NCBI GenBank assembly: GCA_900642245.1
Contig: CAAAJI010000382.1
Span: 1 to 10,566, forward strand
Reading direction: 5' to 3'
DNA: 10,566 bases
Source of the DNA: Fragilaria radians
Lineage: Eukaryota > Bacillariophyta > Fragilariophyceae > Fragilariales > Fragilariaceae
The translations under genes and the position numbers were made by a program. Position 1 is the first letter of the stretch; the number at the start of each line of letters is the position of its first letter. Below are positions 1-7,210 of the stretch, in pieces. The notes beneath the pieces are model-generated. The model worked only from the letters and a program-made list of their open reading frames with translations. It made no database searches and had not been told where the DNA came from.

Positions 1-539
1 CTTACTCCTTTTTTCAAATTTGTTACTTTTAATTGCTTTAAAATCCTACTCAAGTTATTATGATGGAATAGGTTGTATGTACTACGGCATGGCAATATGT
101 TTGTTGAAGGTTCTCGATCTCGGAAACTTTTAAAATCCGATTCCAAAAAAGAATAATATTTGTTCTTTTGTGAGGTGTGTAGGTTTACATTGAAGCGGAA
201 TGTTCAACTTATGCACTTGACTTTCTGACATTACTGTGCAATCTTGTGACCTCGAAACGGGATACCTAGGATGACTAGGCCAGAATAGAAACTTGAACAA
301 TTACTGTATACACTTGTGGCTTGTTTAAGTCAAAAAATCCAATACTAATAACAGATTTCCATGCCAAGTGGAAAAGAAAAGGTAAGGGTAATAGTGTTGC
401 TTTTGAAATCGCATTGTCATTGTTCTGCATGCTTAGATCCTATACTCTGTTCATTTGCCTGGAAACAAAACTCATTGCTGATATTTGAAAATCTTGAGAA
501 AAGCTAAAAATTTCATAATTCCAGTCATCCAGTTAGCAG
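1..539. other. AT-rich non-coding stretch with one old repeat copy
   Basis: No reading frame here resembles a protein I recognise. The only structure I can support is a diverged copy of the roughly 150-bp repeat at 111-257, described separately. The rest may be decayed retroelement DNA, since a copia pol remnant follows, but I cannot show it. Confidence 0.5.
111..257 (+). repeat. Diverged copy of the ~150-bp interspersed repeat
   Basis: This stretch opens with TTCTCGATCT and carries TTCTTTTGTGAGG, then ACATTGAAGCGGAATG, a TGCACTTGA segment and finally TTGTGACCTCGAAA. The same landmarks occur in the same order and orientation, at similar spacing, at 4241-4394, 4405-4557 and 6429-6568. It is clearly more diverged than those three, so it is either an older insertion or a different subfamily. 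It lies about 4 kb from the duplication that holds the others, which makes the element interspersed rather than only part of the local duplication. I see no open frame, terminal inverted repeat or poly-A tail that would assign it to a transposon class. Confidence 0.65.
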
Positions 540-769
540 TTATGGCTTAAGGTGTACATAAGCCTTTTGACTGTGCAATTTGGCTGCTACAGATATGAAA
601 GATGTGAGGACTTTGACAATGCTATTCAAAACTGTGTAATGAAGATATTTATCAAGTTCCAGTTGATCCCAGGGTTTTTTCTTTGACCTTTCTGATGAGC
701 CAATTCTTAACAATCCCACATTTGAGGAGGATTTTGGATCCATTTTGACACATCATTCAATCCTGAAAA

Positions 770-1510
770 TGATTTTACATCAGATGCTTATGATCAGTAT
801 CTAAACATGACAAAAGAATTACCGCATGGAGGAGAAAGAAAGATAGAATATGCGACAAAAGCAACTTTGGGACAGCGCTGATACCCCAATTAATGTTACG
901 GATAGCAACCCAAGTCTTGATTTTTGGGATTGTGAAATGGGCTGCCATGATGGGCATTGAGAGCAGATGTTTGCCAATAAAATAAATGAGAATTGTTTCT
1001 ACAATGAAAGGTTGGGAGGTGTGCATACTAGATTTTTTTAAGGATACAAAGGATTCCTACCCAGTTCAGTTGGCTGATTATGCAATTACACATTACCAGG
1101 ACTACCTAGTTTTTGTATGGTCAGCCCTATTTGCAATGACAAAGCGCAATCAAATGATTTTAAAGATTACGTCAAAGGGCTGGATTTGTACTCATAAATT
1201 TGGTACTGAGATTCCAAAGACCTTCAACCGTGCTATTGAGTTTGATGAGAATTATTGTAACTCCCTCTAGTGGGATGCAAAAAGATGAAAAATGTCCGCT
1301 TTGCATCTGAAAAAACTCAATGCCAAATGCCCAATGGAATTATACACATTCAAAGGCGTATGATATTCGATATCAACCTTGGAGAGGAATTCAGTCGTAA
1401 AGCTTGATATTTTGCTGGTAGTCAAATGACAGAGTCTTTTGTCTCTTTCATTTGCAGATCGTTTGTTTGCAAGAAATGTTTGAATTGCATTGTTGAAATA
1501 TTGCCTATGA
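770..1510 (+). pseudogene. Decayed Ty1/copia retrotransposon pol (region just before the reverse transcriptase)
   Basis: Read across frames, the plus strand gives in order pieces that match copia polyprotein between integrase and reverse transcriptase as I remember it from diatom-type elements. AYDQYL and ELPHGGER lie near 783-839, then LDFWDCEMGCHDG (910-953). The longest intact frame (986-1267) has MKGWEVCILDFFKD, YPVQLADYAI and THKFGTEIPKTF. It stops at TAG 1268-1270. After a frame change come KMKNVRFA (from 1282), RMIFDINLGEEFSRKA (from 1357) and GSQMTE, matching the family's HMVFDIKM..F.RKARLVAGGHMTE. ADRLFARNV and IALL resemble the start of the reverse transcriptase domain. Several stops and at least two frame changes make it a dead fragment. 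No YVDD catalytic motif, integrase core or flanking LTR is visible, so the element is truncated at both ends. Confidence 0.75.
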
Positions 1511-2549
1511 AACTGGACTACAATGATTATGAAGAAGTGCAAAGGAGATTCCACTTGACACTGTGATTACAAAAAACATCTTAGGTTGATCTCAATTGTG
1601 GGCCTCATGATGATTGATTGCATATTGTTTGTTAAACTTTTTTTCCAAGTAAGAAGAGCCATAATCTCAGTTTAGACGCAAGCGTAAACGGTGCAACTTC
1701 ACTATAGAAAAGGAAGACCTGTAAGATCTTAGGAGGGATATCTCCATACGTGGAACCAAGATGTCCACGGAGAAATGGGAAGACAGAACGCCAGTTCCAA
1801 TCCCAATATAGCAGGATTCGAGCAATGCCAAATGGAGCTGCAAGGAGAAATCAGAGGTGAAATCTGGGCGGACTGTAGATCAGCTACTACTTTTCATTCA
1901 AGCATGCTGGTTACAAGCAAAAAGAAAGATGATTTCTCAAAAATCACTATTTGAGGTATTAGGCTCATTGCTACCATAATTTGAGAATCATCGGAGATAT
2001 GGACAATTGGAAACAAGAAAAGATCCAGAGAAAGTACAAGGATTCAGGAATTTTCTCAATGTTTGTTTATTATTCTCTATGCTTGTGATACATACAATCT
2101 TCTGAACTTGAAGACAAAGCATATCATTAGTCTCCAAGGCATTAATTGGGTCAGAAATTGTTTTGAGAGTAGAACCTGAAGAATGAAGGAAGTGTGATCA
2201 TGAATCATAACGTAAAGCCTCTCTCTTATCCTGCTTTTCATTATTTGCTGGTATTTTTTCTTTGCCTTTGCAATTGTACTCTCTTGATATAACTCTCTCA
2301 AAAGAGATTTGACCATAACAAAGTGTTGCTGCTCTCAAAACCTCTTCTACACTTTGTCTAAGTTCCTTATGAATCCTGTTGGTTTCAAACTATGTTTTAG
2401 ATTTTCCTGAACCAATAACGCTTCCTGTCAGTTTGATGGTGATAGGATTGAGCTTTGCATCTGCCACAATTCCATTATTGGTGTTATAAGATTCGGACAA
2501 ATGATTTGATTACACTTGACTTTGAGCAGATCAATTTTTTCGGCGATAC
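1511..2549. other. Unassigned decayed DNA between pol and gag remnants
   Basis: This stretch is AT-rich, with only short open frames on either strand. It lies between a plus-strand copia pol fragment and a minus-strand copia gag fragment, so it is probably retroelement debris. On the minus strand the part nearest gag (about 2080-2550) has Lys-rich short frames that could be the gag C-terminus, but no CCHC zinc knuckle can be read. On the plus strand near 1859-2040 a weak protease-like resemblance was considered and not accepted. I see no RNA gene or terminal repeat. Confidence 0.4.
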
Positions 2550-2930
2550 TGTTTCCCAAAGTATCCTTTTAAGATTTCATATTGCTAATCAGATGGATCA
2601 CAATATCATCATTTGTTATTGCTGAGTTCTTCAAAAGTGATTATCCAGGTATCAGGCTCTTCATTTCTGATTGAAGAGCTTTGTCTGAGTAGCCTTTCTT
2701 CACTTGCTAATGAAGGAACTGAAATTGGCTCATAGTTATTTTCCAATCATTCCTATTCCATTAAAGGTTATCTTTGTAAAATCCTTGTTATTGCATCTTT
2801 TTGCCATACTGAACGCTTCACATCAATTTGAAAGATCTATTCAATGCATGCCAAGTCATGTATTGCCAAAATCTTTGCTGTTTCCTCTGTCTATTTATTT
2901 GTTGTTTAATTTTTGGTCCTCAGCATTATG
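2550..2930 (-). pseudogene. Decayed Ty1/copia gag fragment
   Basis: On the minus strand, reading down from about 2760, there are pieces in family order: a tyrosine-less form of the YEP..APSL region (EPISVPSL), then SSIRNEEPDTWIITFEEL (about 2623-2680). After a frame change comes AITNDDIVIHLISNMKS (2572-2622). Copia-type gag proteins have the same layout, with a (D/E)PD.WI..LE.LR segment followed by (I/L)(T/S)D.D.(M/V)IH(I/V)L.NLP. About ten residues between the two blocks are missing, and stops interrupt the frame on both sides, so this is not a working gene. Its orientation is opposite to the pol remnant at 770-1510. The two are therefore either different insertions or one element broken by inversion. 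The assignment rests on recalled family motifs and the match is imperfect. Confidence 0.5.
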
Positions 2931-3189
2931 AGCTTACTACATAGGATCTTCTAGTCTTAGCCAAGAATTTTCACACTCCATTTTTGCTTCTTGCCATTTA
3001 GTTGAATACACTTATACCGCTGGCCCTTAAATAGATCAATGTGTTAGCTTGTAGATGGCAATTTTATTGAAAAGAAGTGGACAACGGGATCCTTTTATTT
3101 GACTTGTTGCAAAGTTCTAATGGTATAATAGAGTAAATTCAAGATAACTGCGTATTCTTGATCCCAATCATTACAGCTAATTTGCTTCA
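2931..3189. other. Non-coding spacer before the duplicated segment
   Basis: No gene or recognisable repeat is visible. This stretch lies between the gag remnant and the left boundary of duplicated copy A, and it has no counterpart immediately left of copy B. It therefore helps define the edge of the duplication. Confidence 0.4.
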
Positions 3190-3645
3190 ATTACCCATCT
3201 CTGAAATTAGAAGCACTCATGAATGGGCTCAGAAACATTAATTGATTCAATAACTTTGGCATATATCAAAGAGCAATACCCTTTGCATGTAAAATTATGG
3301 TAGCCTTGAAATAGAAGATTATGATAGTCTTGACATGTAACAAAAGTATTATCTCTTTTCATAACAATGTGTTGTCCCGCATTTAACAATAGCGTTATCT
3401 TGGTATATTTTCTTGTCATCTAGTGAGATTCAATAGTCCTGGCCTAGACGTATCTAATAATCACGGCACATGGTCTCGGCATGAAATCGCCAGGAATGTG
3501 TCAGCTGTGTGGACATGGAACGGATTGAATGGAGACTGATTAGTAATTTAAACCCTATGACAATACTCGAACCAATATTTTGCTAAGTTTCTTTCTCAAA
3601 TAGATCTATATATCTTACATTGTTGATTTAATGCAATTGGCCTCT
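3190..3645. other. Conserved 3'-side region of duplicated copy A
   Basis: This lies downstream of the minus-strand small ORF, so it would include its 3' untranslated region if that ORF is expressed. It aligns with about 5420-5861. One part is well conserved, around AGTCCTGGCCTA.ACGTATCTAAT (3435-3460) and GTGGACATGGAACGGATTGAATGG (3508-3531). The part at 3230-3410 differs by several short insertions and deletions. The minus-strand frame at 3207-3419 is not kept open in the same way in copy B, which argues against a gene there. Confidence 0.5.
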
Positions 3646-4134
3646 TTAAGCAGCTTTTGCTCTTAGTTCGCAAACTTTTTGTTCAAAACTTGATTTTCCC
3701 TTGAGAAAGTAAGCTTCCCTTAGGTTATTTTTCGTGAGTTCGTTCTTGATTGGGGCTGTAGCACTGGTTTCGAGATGGCATTGTAGTGGATATGATTCTG
3801 ATTCCTTAGTATTCTTTTTATAACTAAATCCAGGGCCTACTTGACGAGAGGGAATCCGTTGCTTTGACAAATGTATGGAATCTCTTAGTTCATCAAAATC
3901 ATCGAGGTTGACATCGTTATTGCTCGTGTCAACTTTGAGCATGAGAAGCAGTGTCTGGAGAGTCAATGAGAGCATTTGGATTTTCCCCATTGGACTTGGT
4001 CTTTTCTTCGAGCTGAGCGAATCGTTGTTTTGGATACTATGTTTCAAATCAGTTTCTTCAGTCAGACTATTCTTTAGTGGAATTGAATAATTGATATAGA
4101 ATGAATGTTCCGCTAGGTGGGTTAGTGGTACCAT
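3646..4134 (-). CDS. Hypothetical protein, 162 aa, duplicated gene copy A
   Basis: I do not recognise this protein. The start codon has a favourable context (A at -3, G at +4). The protein begins MVPLTHLAEHSF and ends with the TAA at 3648-3646. It is Ser- and Lys-rich with no signal peptide; the only hydrophobic patch is short (LTLQTLLLMLKV, residues 57-68). An acidic patch follows (DVNLDDFDELRDS, residues 74-86), then a basic and proline/glycine patch (KQRIPSRQVGPGF, 91-103) and a charged tail (KGKSSFEQKVCELRAKAA, 145-162). A paralogue of 153 aa lies at 5862-6323, with the same ends and an in-frame 27-nt length difference around residues 46-60. About 19 residues differ outside that indel, while silent changes number only about three. 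Persistence of both open frames suggests a real protein. The possibility remains that it is the last exon of a longer spliced gene, because CTCAG just upstream of the ATG could be a splice acceptor. Confidence 0.55.
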   Translation of the reverse strand: MVPLTHLAEHSFYINYSIPLKNSLTEETDLKHSIQNNDSLSSKKRPSPMGKIQMLSLTLQTLLLMLKVDTSNNDVNLDDFDELRDSIHLSKQRIPSRQVGPGFSYKKNTKESESYPLQCHLETSATAPIKNELTKNNLREAYFLKGKSSFEQKVCELRAKAA

Positions 4135-4240
4135 GATTCTGAGATTTTCAATTTTTTTATGTTAATATTATTTGCTATCGAATATCTTGATTGATTTTTT
4201 ATGAACGACTGTCAAATAGAATGTGAGGGTGTATTGAAGG

Positions 4241-4394
4241 TTCTCAATCTGAACTTATACTTCCGACTCAAAAGACATGAATAAGAAAAACATTTAATAA
4301 TTCTTTTGTGGTGCGTTTTGGTATATATATTGAAGCAGAATGCGGCGATGCACTGGATTTATTGCATGACTTTTTGTGCTTTGTGACCTCAAGA
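4241..4394 (+). repeat. ~150-bp repeat, tandem unit 1 in copy A
   Basis: This is the first of two head-to-tail units with a period of 164 bp. It starts TTCTCAATCTGAACTTATAC, includes the AATAAGAAAAACATTTAATAA run, TTGAAGCAGAATGCGGCG and GCACTGGATTTATTGCATG, and ends GTGACCTCAAG. It differs from unit 2 at only a few positions, so the tandem doubling is recent. Confidence 0.85.
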
Positions 4395-4404
4395 TCGGAT
4401 AACC

Positions 4405-4557
4405 TTCTCAATCTAAACTTATACTTCCGACTCAAAAGACATGAATAAGAAAAACATTTAATAATTCTTTTGTGAGGCGTGTGGGTATATACATTGAAGC
4501 AGAATGCGGCGATGCACTGGATTTATTGCATGACTTATTGTGCTTTGTGACCTCAAG
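4405..4557 (+). repeat. ~150-bp repeat, tandem unit 2 in copy A
   Basis: This is the second head-to-tail unit, nearly identical to 4241-4394. Differences are clustered around TGTGAGGCGTGTGGG versus TGTGGTGCGTTTTGG, and the end ACTTATTGTG versus ACTTTTTGTG. At those places unit 2 is closer to the single unit in copy B (6429-6568). That suggests unit 2 is the ancestral one and unit 1 the later duplicate. Confidence 0.85.
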
Positions 4558-4693
4558 CCAAGGATAATGGAAAAAACATGTCTAGGGTTAGAGAAGTCGA
4601 GAATTCGAAGCATGCCATTTCTATTTGAAACGGCTGAAAAACGGTAACTAAACCTTCGAAACTAAAGTTCAATGCAATGTAGCATTTATGACG

Positions 4694-4705
4694 TCTACCG
4701 GTAGA
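4694..4705. other. 12-bp perfect palindrome present only in copy A
   Basis: TCTACCGGTAGA is its own reverse complement. At the matching place copy B has only TCTAGA, so copy A carries six extra bases (CCGGTA) that create the palindrome. The six-base difference keeps the minus-strand frame at 4553-4759 open. Confidence 0.7.
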
Positions 4706-4947
4706 ATGGAATGTTTCTCCATGAGGCAGTAGTACCTCTCCTTCCTGTCTTCCTGTAGGCTACACTATCTTCCGAAAAAATGATGGAATTCTAATAAGCC
4801 TATTTGATATCTTTTGACCTATAAATGATTCCAAACTCAATGAAAAGAAAATTAATCCCTGTACACTTCTCACATATGTAGTTAACTATCCTGCGGGAAT
4901 CACTCTCGAGGAAAGTTTGGTCTTGGCCAAGTAAGGAATCTTGAGAT

Positions 4948-4973
4948 TATATATATATATATGTATATATATG
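4948..4973. repeat. TA microsatellite in copy A
   Basis: An interrupted alternating TA tract with one TG step in the middle. The counterpart in copy B (6976-6986) is much shorter, as expected of a slipping microsatellite. It lies 40 bp from the right edge of the duplicated segment. Confidence 0.9.
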
Positions 4974-5013
4974 AGTTTACAATCCAAATGTGTAATCATA
5001 CGTAATTAGGAAT

Positions 5014-5419
5014 TTGCAAGCAATCAATTGGATTTGGTAAGCACTGAGAAGCTAGCAATGTTGAATCTATTGAGAACTTCTTTGTTGTTGCGTAAGCGAT
5101 GAACAAGATTGATACATTGATTGCCTATTTTGTAAAAACGTCTTTTTTGCGTATGTAAGCACCTTTTCATATATCAACGTAAATGTATGACGCAAAGTAT
5201 GATTGAGGAATTGCATTACTGAAAGTAAAAGGAGAACTGTGGGATTCTACAAATGTTTGCAATTGCAACAAAAACCAATGTACCAAGGGGGAAGAACAGA
5301 TACTTGAAAATTTATTACCCCATGTATGATAATTGAGACAATCATTGGTACAATAATTGATTTTGAATTGTTTGAAAGCAATGATTCTCATGAATTTGAA
5401 ATACAAAATTAATTAATAT
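5014..5419. other. Unique spacer between duplicated copies A and B
   Basis: This 406-bp stretch has no counterpart next to the other copy edges that I can see. Short minus-strand open frames cross it, but they show no recognisable motif. It could be the original sequence between the copies or an insertion at the junction. I see no gene or structured RNA. Confidence 0.45.
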
Positions 5420-5861
5420 GAATTTCCCCATCTCTGAATTAGAAGCACTCATGAATGGGCACAGAAACATCAATTGACAGCAATCATCTTGGCATGTATC
5501 AATGGCCAATACCTTTGGCGTATAAAATGAAGATAGCCGTATTGTCTCTTTCTCTACTAAGGTGTTGCCCCGCATTTTCCACTAGCGTTATCTTGGCATA
5601 TTTGCATGTCATCTAGAGATCCAAAATCTTGACATTTAACGATCCAATAGTCCTGGCCTACACGTATCTAATCATCGCGGCACATGGTCTCGGCGTAAAT
5701 TCACCAGGAAAGTGTCAGCTTTGTGGACATGGAACGGATTGAATGGTGACTAAGAATAGTGATTTAAACCCTACGACACTACTCGAACCAATATTTTGCT
5801 AATTTGCATTCTCAAATAGATCTATACATCTTACATTGTTGATTTAATTCAATTGGCCTCT
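5420..5861. other. Conserved 3'-side region of duplicated copy B
   Basis: This aligns with 3190-3645 and lies downstream of the minus-strand ORF of copy B. It keeps the CCTGGCCTACACGTATCTAAT and GTGGACATGGAACGGATTGAATGG landmarks. It also has a short extra stretch near 5617-5640 (ATCCAAAATCTTGACATTTAA) that copy A lacks. Short minus-strand open frames here are not shared with copy A, so I do not call genes. Confidence 0.5.
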
Positions 5862-6323
5862 TTAAGCAGCTTTTGCTCTTAGTTCGCAAACTTTTTGTTC
5901 AAAACTTGATTTTCCCTTGAGCAAGTAAGCATCTCTTAGCTTATTTTTCGTGAGTTCATTTTTGATTGGGGCTGTAGCACTGGTTTCGAGATAGCCTTGT
6001 GGTGCATATGAATCTGATTCCTTAGTATGCTTTTTAGAACTAAATCCAGGGCCTACTTGACGAGAGGGAATCCGTTTCTTTGACAAATGTATGGAATCTC
6101 TTAGTTCATCAAAATCATCGAGGTCGACATCGTTATTGTTCGTGTCAACTTTGAGCATGAGAAGCAGTGTCCTGAGAGTCCTTCTTTGCCTTTTCATCGA
6201 GCAGAGCGAATCTTCGTTTTGGATACTATGTTTCAAATCAGTGTCTTCAGTCAGACTATTCTTTAGTGGAATTGAATAATCGATATAGAATGAATGTTCC
6301 GCTAGGTGGGTTAGTGGTACCAT
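5862..6323 (-). CDS. Hypothetical protein, 153 aa, duplicated gene copy B
   Basis: This is the paralogue of the 162-aa ORF at 3646-4134, with the same start MVPLTHLAEHSF, the same start context and the same last 18 residues. It is nine residues shorter: residues 46-51 (QRRTLR) stand where copy A has the longer proline/methionine-containing stretch at 46-60. Replacements are scattered elsewhere, such as N15D, E27D, S71N, Q92K, Y105S, C119G, H120Y and N137K (copy A numbering). The core acidic and basic patches (DDFDELRDSIHLSK and RIPSRQVGPGF) are kept. Almost all nucleotide differences from copy A change the protein. No known domain is recognised. Expression is unproven, and it may be one exon of a larger gene whose upstream part lies at 6324-7027. 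Confidence 0.55.
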   Translation of the reverse strand: MVPLTHLAEHSFYIDYSIPLKNSLTEDTDLKHSIQNEDSLCSMKRQRRTLRTLLLMLKVDTNNNDVDLDDFDELRDSIHLSKKRIPSRQVGPGFSSKKHTKESDSYAPQGYLETSATAPIKNELTKNKLRDAYLLKGKSSFEQKVCELRAKAA

Positions 6324-6428
6324 GATTCTGAGATTTTCAATTTTTTTATGTTAATATTTTTGCTATCGAATATCTTGATTGATTTTTTATGAACGACTGT
6401 CAAATAGAATGTGAGGGTGTATGGAAGG

Positions 6429-6568
6429 TTCTCAATCTGAACTTATACTTCCGACTCAAAAGACATGCATAATAATTCTTTTGTGATGCGTGTGGGTATA
6501 CATATTGAAGCAGAATGTTGCGATGCACTGGATTTATTGCATGACTTATTGTGCTTTGTGACTTCAAG
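6429..6568 (+). repeat. ~150-bp repeat, single unit in copy B
   Basis: This has the same landmarks as the units at 4241-4394 and 4405-4557, but it lacks about 13 bases of the AATAAGAAAAACATTT run. Copy B has one unit where copy A has two, so the tandem doubling came after the segment duplicated, or one unit was lost here. Confidence 0.85.
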
Positions 6569-6975
6569 CCCGGATTATGGAAAAAACATACCTAGGGTTA
6601 GAGAAGTCGAGAATTCGAAGCATGCCATATCTATTTGAAACGGCGGAAAAACGGTAACTAAACCTTCGAAACCAAAGTTCAATGCAATGTAGCATTTATG
6701 ACGTCTAGAAAGGAATGTTTCTCCATGAGGCAGTAGTACCTCTCCTTCCTGTAGGCTATAAGATGATTTCAACCCAAAGAATATTATCTTCAAAAAAAGG
6801 ATGGATTTCTAATATGTCATGAACCCTATTTGATATCTTTTGACCTATAAATGATTCCAAACTCAATGAAAAGAAAATTAATCCCTGTACACTTCTCACA
6901 TATGTAGTTAACTATCCTGCGGGAATCACTCTCGAGGAAAGTTTGGTCTTGGCCAGGTAAGGAATCTTGAGATTT

Positions 6976-6986
6976 TATATATATAT
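6976..6986. repeat. Short TA tract in copy B
   Basis: An alternating TA run matching the longer interrupted TA tract at 4948-4973 in copy A. Confidence 0.7.
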
Positions 6987-7027
6987 GAGTTTACAATCCA
7001 AATGTGTAATCATACGTAATTAGGAAT

Positions 7028-7210
7028 GAAACTTGATGCCGTTTGAGAAAAAGAATTGAAATTAAAAGTGAATCCGTTCAAGTGATTGGCAACATACGCA
7101 GAGAATTTTGAGTCTGTGATTTGAGAGATATTATCCATCTCTCATAAAGTAAGGCATGGGAAGAAAAAACTCTCTCTAATTTCACCTAGGCGTAATGTGA
7201 AATGTCCCAA
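7028..7210. other. Intergenic DNA right of the duplication
   Basis: No gene, repeat or RNA recognised. This stretch separates the right edge of copy B from the tandem repeat pair that begins at 7211. Confidence 0.4.

Larger units (their letters stand above)
3190..5013. repeat. Duplicated segment, copy A (direct orientation)
   Basis: The segment is collinear with 5420-7027 in the same orientation. The left edge is near the shared CCCATCTCTGAA.TTAGAAG (about 3194). The right edge is sharp at the shared CATACGTAATTAGGAAT, after which the two copies have unrelated sequence (TTGCAAGC here, GAAACTTG after copy B). It holds a 3' region (3190-3645), the minus-strand small ORF (3646-4134) and a long upstream region (4135-5013). 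It is about 200 bp longer than copy B. The extra length is mainly a second tandem unit of the 150-bp repeat, a few small insertions near 3290-3350, 27 nt inside the ORF and a longer TA tract. I found no terminal inverted repeats or obvious target-site duplication at its ends, so I call it a segmental duplication rather than a named transposon. Confidence 0.85.
4135..5013. promoter_or_regulatory. Long, strongly conserved upstream region of the copy A small ORF
   Basis: This is the 5' side of the minus-strand ORF and the best conserved part of the duplication. The first roughly 145 bp (4135-4279) match 6324-6466 with one substitution and one short length difference. The block 4799-4929 is identical to 6825-6955 over all 131 bp. 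Between them lie the 150-bp repeats and a stretch (about 4565-4760) conserved with small in-frame indels. It may hold promoter or leader exons, or it may only look conserved through recent conversion between copies. I cannot point to a defined transcription start. Confidence 0.35.
5420..7027. repeat. Duplicated segment, copy B (direct orientation)
   Basis: This is the collinear partner of 3190-5013. It begins near CCCCATCTCTGAATTAGAAG and ends at CATACGTAATTAGGAAT. It carries the 153-aa minus-strand ORF, a single 150-bp repeat unit and a shorter TA tract. It is generally the shorter copy, except for a local longer stretch near 6763-6820, where the two copies are most diverged. Total length is about 1.6 kb against 1.8 kb for copy A. 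Confidence 0.85.
6324..7027. promoter_or_regulatory. Strongly conserved upstream region of the copy B small ORF
   Basis: This is the partner of 4135-5013. It contains the near-identical proximal 145 bp, one 150-bp repeat, an open minus-strand stretch (6575-6793) and the 131-bp block (6825-6955) identical to copy A. The segment at 6763-6820 is the only strongly diverged piece. A role in expression of the ORF is inferred from position and conservation only. Confidence 0.35.

Noticed and set aside
775..1026. Minus-strand 83-aa open frame
   Set aside because: It lies antisense to the copia pol remnant, which has recognisable family motifs on the plus strand; a shadow frame.
1859..2165. Possible copia aspartic-protease remnant on the plus strand (EIWADCRSATTF, then SEIWTIGNKKRSRES)
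   Set aside because: The first piece only loosely resembles the W..DSGA(S/T) motif, and the following residues do not match the family once the frame is read carefully. Two stops lie between the pieces. Too weak to annotate.
2704..2931. Plus-strand 75-aa open frame with hydrophobic stretches
   Set aside because: It overlaps the gag remnant on the opposite strand. The hydrophobic look follows from T-rich DNA; no recognisable protein.
3207..3419. Minus-strand 70-aa frame downstream of the small ORF
   Set aside because: The matching part of copy B carries several indels that do not keep this frame, so it is unlikely to be coding.
3875..4090. Plus-strand 71-aa frame, with a counterpart at 6091-6279
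   Set aside because: It is antisense within the duplicated small ORF and is present in both copies only because the DNA is duplicated. The minus-strand frame is longer and has a good start context.
5167..5575. Two overlapping minus-strand frames (79 and 77 aa) around the spacer
   Set aside because: No recognisable motifs. They straddle the boundary between unique spacer and duplicated segment, and the part inside the segment is not open in copy A.
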